This document shows positions 8,702-18,192 of a stretch of DNA of 23,895 bases, piece by piece. The first letter of the stretch is position 1. Each line of letters begins with the position of its first letter. The stretch lies in the NCBI GenBank assembly GCA_001599815.1, contig BCIA01000004.1, positions 1,873,805-1,897,699 on the forward strand. Direction: 5' to 3'. Both the position numbers and the translations under genes were made by a program. The DNA is from Furcasterigmium furcatum (taxonomy: Eukaryota; Ascomycota; Sordariomycetes; Glomerellales; Plectosphaerellaceae). Under the pieces are notes generated by a model, which made no database searches, was not told the DNA's origin, and was given only the letters and a program-made list of their open reading frames with translations.

Positions 8702-8988
8702 ATGGAACGGGATATGCCTTTCATCGTCATCTTCGCGATCCCATCAGCCTTCCTCCGTGCAATAGAGGACTCTTACCCTGTTATCACAGCAACAATTTTG
8801 CTCATGGCGGTTGTGGCATCCTTTTTTGCCCTAGCAATCGTTTGTTTGGCCTACCAAGAGGGCGCTTTGCCGTATGTTAATTCCTTTGTTCTCACCACTA
8901 TGATCTAATCATTAGTAGATATGAGGCCGGAAACCTTGAGCACTTCATTGATGACGAATCCGATGGTGATAGCGAGATCGAAACATAA
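8702..8988 (+). CDS. Spliced single-pass membrane miniprotein (79-80 aa) with acidic tail
   Basis: Exon 1 is 8702-8871 and exon 2 runs from 8916 (or 8919) to the TAA at 8986-8988. The intron has donor GTATGT at 8872 and a CTAAT branch. The acceptor is a tandem TAGTAG, and both choices stay in frame (80 or 79 residues). Residues about 27-50 are a clear hydrophobic segment (ITATILLMAVVASFFALAIV). The C-terminus is acidic (HFIDDESDGDSEIET). Without splicing the frame stops 12 codons past the donor. I know no family. The canonical splice signals and the in-frame, well-composed second exon are the main support. It is convergent with the Ulp1-like gene. Confidence 0.55.
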
Positions 8989-9440
8989 GTTCATCCTTCG
9001 CTACAGCGGACAAGCAGGATGCAGGAACAGATGGACGCCCAAAGTCTAGTAGCAGATAGGACGCTATAATCATACCGATCAGTTACGTGCACAAAACGCC
9101 GCCCCTGAAGGGACACCATGCCAGACGCTACTCAATGTTCACCGCAGCTCGCGAATCATAGGCCTGCTTGTGGAGGTGTTCTCTCAATGTGTGTAATTTC
9201 CTCCACACAGAGAGATGTTATTGGTTAAAATTAGGCCAATCGTCTTAACAGACGTGGAGATTATTTCTCGAACTGATCAAAATCCTCCAGGCCTTGAGCC
9301 ATGATTGGTACCCAACCACCTTGCGCCACTTGCCCCGCACAGGGTCTATTCCATGATCAGAGCTCGCAATGAACTAGGATCGGCAGTTCCTAGCCTTTGG
9401 AATTCTGGGTGGATATGTGAGGTCCACTTAAGGAAGTAGG
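8989..9440. other. Convergent intergenic region with imperfect hairpin
   Basis: A 452-base gap between convergent genes. At 9181-9214 an 11-bp stem (CTCTC plus TGTGTG pairing with CACACAGAGAG, with an AA bulge) could fold in the 3' untranslated RNA of either gene. I see no gene. Confidence 0.4.
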
Positions 9441-11714
9441 CTATATCATTGGTATCAAAGTTGTGATAACTTGATGCAGGTTAGCACTAATAGTTATAGG
9501 TGCCGTGTGAACATACTCAGCTGGGTCAACCTTCCTTCGAAGACAGCCAAAGCATCGGCTTGCGAGTGGGAACTGTAAACGTATGTCGTGTTGGTAGACT
9601 GTAGTGCAAGGCAGCGTGGCGAGGAAGTTCTGCCCCATGTGCTGGGCTAACCGGCGCAAATGTCTTCCCTCCTGTATCAGCTTAAAGTAAATGCTCTTCT
9701 TAGGTTTGTTGAGAATTTCTCGGCCGCAACCCAGCGATAACAAAGCCTGCCGCAAGATATCCAGCTCTGTTTTGCCATCCTTAGCTTCGTTGGGGCCTTT
9801 TGAAGTCTTTGAGCGTTTTCGCTTCTTGCGCTCAAGTTCCCTATGTGAATTTAGCCGAGCAACGTCCAAGTCAAACTTCATGGCCGCTTCCACTAAATGA
9901 AGCCTCTGTTGAAAAGTTATAACCCGATTTTGAGATCTCAACTCCATGAACTTTATAAGAGGGGCGACAAAGGAGTCGTTCGAGGGTAGCATAACAGCCG
10001 CTCTATCGTCTGTTGCTCGTGTATCTGGTATCATGCATTCTGCAATCATCTGAATGAGACGCGCTCTCCTTCTGATATTGACGATAATGCTGTCATCTTC
10101 AATTGCGTCGTGAAGTCTAGATTTTTCGAGACCTCCTGGGTCCATTTCCAGATCAAGTCGTAGGCACCTGTGGTCTTCACCGGAACAGGTGACCTCCGCC
10201 ACCGAAATGGTTGTCGATACTGAGAGACTTCGACGGACAGGGTGGATGGGGTCTTCCAATGCAGCAACGGGACCCTGCCCCTGAAGAGCAGAGAGTTGTG
10301 ACTGCTCAATCCAAGCCTGAACCAGTCGCTGGAGATATCGTGCCCGGAGTGTCGGTCCTGCCGGCCAAGCATCTTGTCGATCAACGAAGCCGAAGTGACG
10401 TTCAACCGCAAGGAAGCAAAGGAGCCCACAGCAAGCGTCCTGCTGGTATGGCCCGCTCTTGTATTGTCAGCAGCCATTACGCAGGGCCGAAAGGCTACAT
10501 ACCTCTTCGTTCCTGATGCTGAACAGTTGATCCGATTCAGCAGAATCGCGAATTGCGGACAAGAGTACATCAGCCCAAAGCTCATGATACTTCAACTCCA
10601 CCCCAAAGGTTGTAAAGGAGCAGTTGGTCCCATCTATAATCATCAAGACCCAGTGGTTGAGGCCTTCACGAGCTCCTTGATTTTCTGCGTTGACGTGGAC
10701 CGGCAGAATGAGCCCCTGGTATCTTTCGAAGGCTTCATGCAGTTGTTCAATGTGTTCCAAGGGCTGATTGATGTCGAGAAGCAACGAGTCGAAAACGAAG
10801 AAGCCATGCTGACTCGTCAACATTGTGAGAACCTTGTTCATGAGAATGTCGTCAAGCCAGGCGCCTGGGAGAAACTGGCTGAGTCGCTGACGAAACTCAT
10901 CCTTGGTTTGGCAATGAAGCCAAGATGGTGGTATATTCTCGGTTGAAAAGTCGATCAGCGTTAGGATTTTCGTGGTTTCGTCCACGTCCAAGGAAGGTAG
11001 TGCCGTAGGGAGGTGGCCTTCGCCATCGAAGTCGACTTTCGGTAATTCTTGAATAAGAATTGGGGTAGATCTCGGGGAAACCGGAGGTGTAGTATTGTTT
11101 GGACTGGCTTGTACGGAATGGGTGTGTGCGGAAGCTTCGCACGTTGATGTCCAGTGTGGCTCGAGTTGTAGGCCATCCTCAAGTTCTGTCCACGAGGGGC
11201 TCAGCGAGGATTGAACTTGATTGATCCGGAAGTCAGCCCCGTCGCTTATTGTTAGGACTTTGGGCGCCTTGCTGTTGAGCTGCAAAATATCCATATTCGC
11301 ACAGCTCTCGCCCCAGAATTGATCTTCCTTGAGACCCGATGAAGCTGACTTAAGGTGAAGCGTGGGGTCGGGATTTGGAGGAGACGCCGAGGCGATTGGG
11401 CTAGGGAAGAATAGTTCTTCGCTCCTTTGGGGGCTTCCGAATTTCTCGATGACTTCGATGGACTTTCGTATGGTCTCTGGTTTTATGTCCTTTGCCGAAC
11501 TGCTTTCCCCAATAGGCTCATGGCCATCAGGGACAACTTCAATTGTGCGAATGAATTTCTCAATCGTATCCCGCAGCACAGCCACCTCCTCTCGCACATG
11601 TGCCACAACGAGGTCGATGGGACGCTCTGGTGTGCCCTTGACCTGTTTCAATATACTTAATAGAGTTTCGATGTTGTGAATTAACAAATCGATATCATGA
11701 TCCGGCGTTGGCAT
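9441..11714 (-). CDS. Ulp1/C48-type (SUMO-protease-like) protein with novel C-terminal module, two exons
   Basis: Exon 10503-11714 joins exon 9441-10457 across a 45-nt intron (donor GTATGT, branch CTGAC, acceptor ACAAG), giving 742 residues from ATG 11712-11714. Residues about 1-60 are helical, 60-270 disordered, and about 283-480 form a C48 peptidase-like domain. This has WLDDILMN at 286, catalytic-type His354 in HWVLMIID, and QQDACCG with Cys414, only restored by splicing. Ulp1-family enzymes cleave SUMO or related precursors and conjugates. The Asp usually found about 17 residues after the His is Gly371 here, with Glu373 nearby, so activity is uncertain. Residues about 520-720 are a C-terminal module homologous to the end of the JmjC protein at 15042-17909. 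It is transcribed divergently from the cyclin-like gene. Confidence 0.75.
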
Positions 11715-12283
11715 CTTGTGTTCCGTTCCTTGTAGAAGATAAAAGTGGCAGATAAAGAGAACCACGGGCAAAGGTTGAGAGTTAGGCAGAGAGGTGACCG
11801 CTGACGCTTGTTGCTATATTACTCGCTCTGTTGATGCCATATATATGTAGAGTGTATGCTGCCGTATATAGCATCGCACTGCAGGTTTGTCATGTGATTT
11901 CCTCGCCGCGACCGGTCTAACCGTAAATAGTCCGTGAAAGAACCAATCAAGTTAATTATCCTTAATTCGATTGTGATATCTTTAAGACCATGCATAGACG
12001 CTTAGAACCCACTTTGCGTGGTGTGGCTAGACGTGACGCTATTCGTCCTACTAAGACCTATCACGTTTATGAAAACCTACCGGGAAATCGGAAACTCTAG
12101 ATTCTAAAGAATACAAGGCTTAAAATAGATTCCGGAAGGCATGACTACGCATATTGCTGCCAACAGTTCATCCTTGTTTCTAGGTACGTATATTCCCCAC
12201 CCCATCCCCATCACTTAGAGCACTCCCCTGAGATTTCATACTTTCTAAGGTGTGGGGAGCCTACACATCGCCTTTGATACACC
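11715..12283. promoter_or_regulatory. Shared divergent promoter region
   Basis: 569 bases lie between the start codons of the Ulp1-like gene (minus) and the cyclin-like gene (plus), so this stretch must hold both promoters. The sequence has TATATATG near 11840 and pyrimidine-rich stretches just before the cyclin start (CCCCACCCCATCCCCATC at about 12196). No coding frame of note. Co-regulation is inference from layout. Confidence 0.45.
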
Positions 12284-13099
12284 ATGACGTCCTGGGGTAT
12301 CTGCCCCGTCCTTGATTACGACATCGAGCGCATGATTTACTTTGTGGCTCAAAACATCACTGCAATCATCGCACCACCCCAACTCATACCGGGCTTTGAG
12401 GTGTTTGTCTCGTCAATTCTTCGGTCAGCCCGTCTCCCAAAAGCAACGATTCTACTTGGTTTACAATATTTGGCGGATCCAAAAACTTCCCAGACCCTCC
12501 GGCATGATATGAGACAAACACTCACCATTCTATTCATGGTTGCGAGCAAAGTCTTAGATGACAAGACATATATCAACCGGTCGTGGGCAAAGATTAGCGG
12601 CATTGATCTTCTCGAATTAAACACCATGGAGCGGACATGGCTGTCCCATCGTTCTTTCAACCTTCATGTGGATCTCGACACAAACAGCGACTATCTCGTC
12701 TGGCAACAGAGGTGGCTGGCGCAGGCAGGTCTCAGCAAGCAGCTTGCGCAGACAAGGCGCAATAACTCATTAGGTCTTGTCTTGCGTCAGCCATTAGATC
12801 TCTTTCACCGCACAGATCAAGGTGGTATCAGTCACGATTCTGACAGATATGGAAAGAGAGCTAAGCTCTCAGTGCATTGGGACGGACATGCGTGGAGGAA
12901 TGGAGCACTAAGTGTGCGAAGTACACTTCAAGGAATACGTTTACTGCCCCGGGGGATGTGGTTTCATTCGCCTTCTTCTACATTCACTTGGAACGGAAGG
13001 CTGTGGTGTCGTCAGGACAAGGTGGGTGGCGACAGACAGTGGATCCGGCATGAAGACATGGCGGCTTTTATGCCACGGCGGCCGATGTACCTACATTAA
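12284..13099 (+). CDS. Cyclin-like protein (Pcl/Pho80-like cyclin box)
   Basis: As a single exon the gene encodes 271 residues from ATG 12284. Residues about 36-132 match a fungal cyclin box of the Pcl/Pho80 type: FVSSILRSARLPKATILLGL, then VASKVLDDKTYINRSWAKIS, then LNTMERTWLSHRSFNLHVDL. Such cyclins activate cyclin-dependent kinases such as Pho85. The C-terminal part (about 190-271) looks atypical. An overlapping frame from about 12912 to 13175 has Cys-rich text (HFKEYVYCPGGCGF), so the true 3' end may involve an unrecognised intron or a frameshift. The cyclin box itself is clear. It lies divergent to the Ulp1-like gene and between it and the JmjC gene. Confidence 0.7.
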   Translation: MTSWGICPVLDYDIERMIYFVAQNITAIIAPPQLIPGFEVFVSSILRSARLPKATILLGLQYLADPKTSQTLRHDMRQTLTILFMVASKVLDDKTYINRSWAKISGIDLLELNTMERTWLSHRSFNLHVDLDTNSDYLVWQQRWLAQAGLSKQLAQTRRNNSLGLVLRQPLDLFHRTDQGGISHDSDRYGKRAKLSVHWDGHAWRNGALSVRSTLQGIRLLPRGMWFHSPSSTFTWNGRLWCRQDKVGGDRQWIRHEDMAAFMPRRPMYLH

Positions 13100-14271
13100 G
13101 CAGGGTCACCCCAATATCCTCGGGCGTACGCCTGCCTTTTCCTGCCTATATGGCTTGAGCAGGTACTTCCGCTGATCTATGTAATGGCAAAATATCAAAC
13201 TTTACCCGGTCACTTTTCATGCTGATCGTACATGTCGTCATACATTTCCCGTCGGCACGAACTTGGCCTCTTTGTACTTAAAGAGATCGCATTGGTTGAT
13301 CTCGGGTAGAGACTATGAAGTTCCTCCGACCCCGCCCACTAAAATCACCCCTGAAGGCACGGCGATATGAGCGATTCCTTCCCCAGTCAAAGACCTCTCC
13401 CGACCACCTGTTATCCACTTTTTGTGACTAGGCGTTCTTAACGTGCAGTAGGTTACCGGATTGTCGGGACTGTTCTCAGGTCTTCGCCCGCAGGCCAAGG
13501 CTGCCGAGGCCTAAGCCAGTCAACTTAGAGGGTAAGAACGTGGGCTTGGCCGACAGCGCCTAGGACCAAAAGAGAAGAGGGGAAGGATTCATCGCGAGGA
13601 GACACAGCCACAAGTGGGGAAGGGGCAATCAGCGAGATTTGATAGGACAACTAGTTTGAACGTTCGATTGGCTAACAGCAGATAACAGCCGAGGAGGTGA
13701 AGCGGCACGCCGGTCCCCGTTCGTTGATGATTGGTCAAGCCATGTGTAACCCTCTTCGGGGCTGTATTCCCATCTGTCATGCCACTACCGGTGCCGACGG
13801 AGGAGCCACCGGAAAGAATTGGAATACCGGGCTGAGTAGCATCGGAGGGCGTATTGAAGCTCGCCTCACATGCAGGTCGACTCCTCTCCCCGTTATTATT
13901 CTAAGCTCCCAGAGGAGGGCATTAGTAAGTTTATAGCTCCTGTGATTTGCGTCGGCCCGGCACTATTGGCGCAGCTTGTCGAGATAGTGAGTGGCGGCCT
14001 CTGAGCCTACACATGGCTATCAGAGACAGCGTCAGCCGGCTGCTTGTAAAGGGAAGAGGAAGCCATGATGGTTGGTCCGACGCTTAATATACGTTGAAAT
14101 TTTGTGTTTCAAAGGCGAGTAACTAGATATAATGAGCTTTACTCGGAGTGTTCCTGTTTAATGGAATGCTTATAGGTATATATAGAGAGAGACAAAAGTA
14201 AACAAGATACATTGACATCCTAGTAAGAATCAAAGACGCTCCCATGCTACCCATATGCTCAGAGAACTCCC
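13100..14271. other. Intergenic region, no gene recognised
   Basis: About 1.17 kb with only short overlapping frames of uneven composition. It carries one copy of a dispersed repeat (about 13434-13467) whose partner lies at 17933-17966. I see no tRNA, rRNA or convincing coding sequence. Part of it may be the true 3' end of the cyclin-like gene (to about 13175). Confidence 0.45.
13434..13467 (+). repeat. Dispersed direct repeat, copy 1
   Basis: TGCAGTAGGTTACCGGATTG followed by TCGGG at 13444-13467 matches 17943-17966 at all but one base (G versus A). Weaker similarity extends about 10 bases upstream (TCTTA). The two copies are in the same orientation, about 4.5 kb apart. Confidence 0.75.
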
Positions 14272-14766
14272 TCATTCCTCCCTGGCCGAAGAGGCTATCT
14301 TCTCCCGACTCTGTTCGTATAATCTCCCCACACTCTTAATATGTCGAACCCTCCAGGCAGCGAGGAGGGCCTGCTCCTCATGTGCATACCTCAAAGACTG
14401 CAATAGAGACTCGAGGTATGTGGGAGGATTTGGCATAACGGCTTGAAGACTCTCGTAGATTCCTCGAAGTCGAAAGCACTGGTGGTAGGCCTGGGAAACG
14501 CCGAGGAACATGTCTCGGCGCATGTCCCAAACAATTGGGTCGTCATTAGGGATATTCCCGAGTATTGAGTTTCCGATGTCGTTGCATTTGCCCAGGGCGA
14601 CCTCCTTATAGTAGCCCGTAAGGAACTCGGAGAAGAAAACGCCTGATCGTTGAGGGTCCTGGTCTGCAAGGACCAGCGCGTTTTTAACGAATCCCTCGTC
14701 AAAGAGTTCATCATCAATCTTGAAATGAGGACGGCAAGGAATGGTGTACCAGTTGGGGGAAGCCAT
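14272..14766 (-). CDS. Orphan 164-aa helical protein
   Basis: A single exon of 164 residues starting at ATG 14764-14766. No recognised family, signal peptide or membrane segment. The text has well-spaced aromatic residues (NWYTIPCRPHF, FFSEFLTGYYKE, PIVWDMRRDMFLG, AYHQCFRLRGIYESLQ) and a likely helical C-terminus (LRYAHEEQALLAAWRVRHIK). It lies about 275 bases downstream of the JmjC gene on the same strand. Composition and intactness favour a real gene over a chance frame, and a competing frame at 14391-14717 reads as low-complexity shadow. Function unknown. Confidence 0.55.
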   Translation of the reverse strand: MASPNWYTIPCRPHFKIDDELFDEGFVKNALVLADQDPQRSGVFFSEFLTGYYKEVALGKCNDIGNSILGNIPNDDPIVWDMRRDMFLGVSQAYHQCFRLRGIYESLQAVMPNPPTYLESLLQSLRYAHEEQALLAAWRVRHIKSVGRLYEQSREKIASSAREE

Positions 14767-15041
14767 GTTGAAGTGGGATGTGTTGTGCTACACCGATCTA
14801 AACAGCTGTCGCTGAGAGCTTTATAGCTATCTTAAGCCGCCGTGGTCACAAAGCTGGCCGCTTTGCTAAAATCCATCCTGAGCCTCTCATATCGCCCATT
14901 GGCTCATTATTTAAAGAAGCAAGGCAACCGCGCGGCTGCCGTTACTCTATTCTTAGATCGTGAAAGCGAAAATCTAGTCCTAGAAACCCTAACATCCTTG
15001 AACAATATCGCGTTGCTCTTGATTTTCTGTGGAAAGTAGCA

Positions 15042-17909
15042 CTATGAATACAATGATTCGGAGAACACAGTAGAACTGTCCAAGTCGCTCCCTTCTGTTA
15101 TCCTTAATCGCTTGACGATGGTAGAGTGGACCGCATCATTCCAGTCAATACACCTCCTTTTCAGCGAAGTCTCATCGGTAAAGGTTGGCTCAGGCATGTA
15201 GAGTAAAAGCTCAGGTCGGAGCTTTGGAAGCCATCGAATAAAAGCTTCTAACTCTTTCCCACTAAGTGTCTCATACCTATAATGGTTTAAGCAGTGATTC
15301 CATGGATTCTCACCTAGTGATACATACTGTGAGGGCCCGATGGAGGAGCTGAGTTTCTTGAAATGGGAGCTGGCGCTATCAAACTTTAACGCCAAGGCTC
15401 TCGAAGGAATTGTCCGGCTTGGGATGCAGCTTAGAAAGTGACTTCCCAATGTGTGCTGAAGATACCACAACAATGAACCTTCGTCAACGAGTGCCGAAAC
15501 TTCTCTGTAGGCCTTGTCATTTAGTTCTTTCACCTGCAGGAGTTCTAGCAGCGCTTGCCTGCGAGCTCGCTGTGTTTTCTGAGAGCCTGGCTCTGGTTGC
15601 CGTCTTCGCCTGTTGCGTGCAAGGACAATCTCTTTCTGGATCTTGATCTGTTCAATGATGACGGCTTGCGCGAACCAAACAACCAAAAGCCGGCGCTCGA
15701 AAGCTAGAGTGTGGTTCTTTGTCTCTCGGTCCTTGATGTCTTCCAAAATGCTGCGCAGTTGACTGGTCGCTGGGACTTCGAACCCCCACCTGGCTAGATG
15801 CGTTTGCGATGCTTCCGGGGTAATGCACTGCATAATCAGCTGGAGAACTCGAGCGCAGTCCTCGGGAGGCATTGTGTTGTCTTGGAACAGTCTCTGAAGA
15901 TTGGGATTGCAGTCTCGGAGATCGTATAGAATGCATGTATGGGCAGCCTCGCAGCCTCGGGGATACGGTTGAAGGTGTGCGTGATTGGTCTCGCCGTCTC
16001 GGTCTACTTCGTCATTTTCATCTAAAACACAGTTAGATCTATGTTTAAATTCAGCATTTGCCGATACCCTACTTGTCAGGATTGACTCATTGTCTGAATT
16101 CTGCCTGAGCTCATCGCCCATATCGTGCTGTTTTGGCGAGGTGGTCTCCCAGTCTCGGTCTTCTTCGTCGAACCCAGCTAAATCGGAGTAAGCTATACTG
16201 TTATAACTGAGTGTTGAGTCTATCTTACTTGTCTGGGGAGACTCAGGGGCGGCCTCTGCCTCTTGGTTGGGGCTGGGAGGAGGTGAATCATAATCCTCAG
16301 AGACTGGCACCAAACCCGCAGGGCGTAACTGTGCCTGGCGTCGAGGGGTCTTGCGAGAGAGCCTTTCGTACATTGAGCCCTCATCTGACACTGCGTCTGG
16401 CGAGCTCGCGCTCTCTTCATCACTCTGGGCTGACACCTGCTCCTCTTGGTTCGATTCTGCATTGGCCCAAGTGTCGCCAAAGAGCGATAGTTCTGATTCC
16501 AGGCTCTGAGATCGAAAATCCTGATAAGTGACGGCGTATTCGCCGCATTTTCGTCTTCCTCTCTGGCACCAACGATAGTTGTTGGGAAGCAGCAGTGGGG
16601 ATGGTGGCCCGATGTTGATCGCCATGGCGAAGCAATCAGTCCGGTTCAACACGGCATGATAGGCGAGTTTGTCGACCAGAATAAGCTCACCCTCTCTGCA
16701 AGAAACAAACTGGCAGGTTATTCCTGCTTCGCGTAGCTTTTGAGGACTAGGAATGATACTGTGATGCCGTACGAATTGGTCGCAGTGACTTGTGCCAAAT
16801 TCTTGTTCGATCATGGCTTCCACTTTTGGCTTTTCGGAGCGCGGTAAGATCATCCAAAGCTTTTCGCCAGCAAAGACCCCGTTCGCTGAATATAAATGGG
16901 CATCTTCGATATGAAGAGGCGTCCCGGACCCTTGTTTGCCCGCATGCCAGTACATGGTGTTGATCCCAGGTATGGGCTGGATGTCGCGCAGAAGGTGCCC
17001 AGGGTCCAGAAAGTTTTCAAGTGATGAAGCAGAAGTGTGCTGGAGAGGAGGACCAACATAGTACACAACTCGTTGGGAGATTGGGTAGTCGACATGAGAC
17101 TGAAAGACGCTTTCGATGTCGATAGGTGGCGTGTCTGTCGGGGGGGCAACACCCCTAAAATCCGGAAATGTTTCCTCCGGGTTGTCGGCCCAGCTCGCCT
17201 GTGTATGGACAAAACCATCAACTGATGATCTTCCGTATTTGATATACCCAAGCTGATTGCGAGGTAATGACCTTGTTCGTAAGTCGTCCCAGTTGAGATT
17301 GGGAAGGTCGCTGATGATGATCTTGTAATGCCCGAGGCGCTCCAATTCGGCTCGGGAGGGCCCCTCCAAGATGCCTGCCAAGGTTTTGTTGATGTTCGCC
17401 ATACTTGTGTAGGCAGGATGAAGAGGACTGGAGGATGCTTCCGGGACAAGCTGTAGCAGCTCCTGCGCCACATGGTCGAGATTAGACTCGGGTCTGATCT
17501 TAACCAGCAAAGGCACGATAGGGCGAAGAAAGCCCTTCAGACGAGCAGCAACCAGAGCTTCATCCGCTGACGATTCTCTCGCACGATCGTTGCTGAAGTT
17601 GGTGATATGCTCCCCATCTTGTCCGCCGAGCGTGATGGTAGAGAGCTCTTGCTGAACGGGGCACCGTCGGGGCAAGTTGACGTGACTCTCTTCCCACGAT
17701 TTGGCGATATCGAGAGCCCGCGAATGGAAGTCATCGTACGCTTGGTGGAGCTCACCGAGAAGGTCGTTGTATTCTTTTGCGAGGCTCGTTGAAGTCATCT
17801 TCGAAATGCTCGGCCGGTATGGAAGATCGAGAATTGAGCATGGACTACGCTCATCGAGTTTGGGCGAAGCATCTGCCTGTGCGATTCTTCTACACTTGAG
17901 AAACTCCAT
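15042..17909 (-). CDS. JmjC-domain oxygenase with novel C-terminal module
   Basis: A single exon of 955 residues from ATG 17907-17909; a later in-frame Met at residue 38 could also serve. Residues about 38-200 are largely helical. Residues about 272-437 form a JmjC domain of the KDM4/KDM5-like pattern: TPLHIEDAHLYSANGVF gives His333 and Glu335 of the Fe(II) triad, GEKLWMILP gives Lys350 (2-oxoglutarate contact), and LAYHAV gives His418. All key residues are present, so the enzyme should be a 2-oxoglutarate dioxygenase, possibly a histone or protein demethylase; the substrate is unknown. Residues about 470-650 are acidic and disordered. Residues about 652-877 are homologous to the end of the Ulp1-like protein, and about 80 further residues follow. 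No JmjN or PHD finger is seen. Confidence 0.85.
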   Translation of the reverse strand: MEFLKCRRIAQADASPKLDERSPCSILDLPYRPSISKMTSTSLAKEYNDLLGELHQAYDDFHSRALDIAKSWEESHVNLPRRCPVQQELSTITLGGQDGEHITNFSNDRARESSADEALVAARLKGFLRPIVPLLVKIRPESNLDHVAQELLQLVPEASSSPLHPAYTSMANINKTLAGILEGPSRAELERLGHYKIIISDLPNLNWDDLRTRSLPRNQLGYIKYGRSSVDGFVHTQASWADNPEETFPDFRGVAPPTDTPPIDIESVFQSHVDYPISQRVVYYVGPPLQHTSASSLENFLDPGHLLRDIQPIPGINTMYWHAGKQGSGTPLHIEDAHLYSANGVFAGEKLWMILPRSEKPKVEAMIEQEFGTSHCDQFVRHHSIIPSPQKLREAGITCQFVSCREGELILVDKLAYHAVLNRTDCFAMAINIGPPSPLLLPNNYRWCQRGRRKCGEYAVTYQDFRSQSLESELSLFGDTWANAESNQEEQVSAQSDEESASSPDAVSDEGSMYERLSRKTPRRQAQLRPAGLVPVSEDYDSPPPSPNQEAEAAPESPQTSKIDSTLSYNSIAYSDLAGFDEEDRDWETTSPKQHDMGDELRQNSDNESILTSRVSANAEFKHRSNCVLDENDEVDRDGETNHAHLQPYPRGCEAAHTCILYDLRDCNPNLQRLFQDNTMPPEDCARVLQLIMQCITPEASQTHLARWGFEVPATSQLRSILEDIKDRETKNHTLAFERRLLVVWFAQAVIIEQIKIQKEIVLARNRRRRQPEPGSQKTQRARRQALLELLQVKELNDKAYREVSALVDEGSLLWYLQHTLGSHFLSCIPSRTIPSRALALKFDSASSHFKKLSSSIGPSQYVSLGENPWNHCLNHYRYETLSGKELEAFIRWLPKLRPELLLYMPEPTFTDETSLKRRCIDWNDAVHSTIVKRLRITEGSDLDSSTVFSESLYS

Positions 17910-17932
17910 GTCGCCCACTACAAGGTGACGTT

Positions 17933-17966
17933 GAGTCTTAGGCTGCAGTAGGTTACCAGATTGTCG
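17933..17966 (+). repeat. Dispersed direct repeat, copy 2
   Basis: TGCAGTAGGTTACCAGATTG followed by TCGGG, just upstream of the JmjC start codon. It matches the copy at 13444-13467 except for one base. Together the copies bracket the 14272 orphan and the JmjC gene. Confidence 0.75.
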
Positions 17967-18192
17967 GGTTCAGCAGGGGGGGCCGGTTGGCCTACGCCAG
18001 GTCGCCCTTCGGAAACCCCGGGATCATGCCGGGGATTACACAAAGCCAGTAAAATGGTTCCTCCGGCATCAAGCAGCTCGGCAACGTACCCGGTTCATAA
18101 GACACCCAGGACAAACGAGGGCAATACATCCAGCAAATACGAAGGGGGGAATAGATTGATTGGTATGTGGCGTGGGTGAACGCGTGGTCCAT

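Noticed and set aside
10374..10946. Plus-strand 190-codon frame opposite the Ulp1-like gene
   Set aside because: It lies antisense to the conserved protease domain and has no motif; the minus strand explains this stretch.
13313..13936. Several short frames in the cyclin to 14272 gap
   Set aside because: None has a motif, a signal peptide or plausible splicing; treated as intergenic.
16850..17473. Minus-strand 207-codon frame overlapping the JmjC gene
   Set aside because: A shadow: the JmjC domain with all metal-binding residues is read in the other frame.
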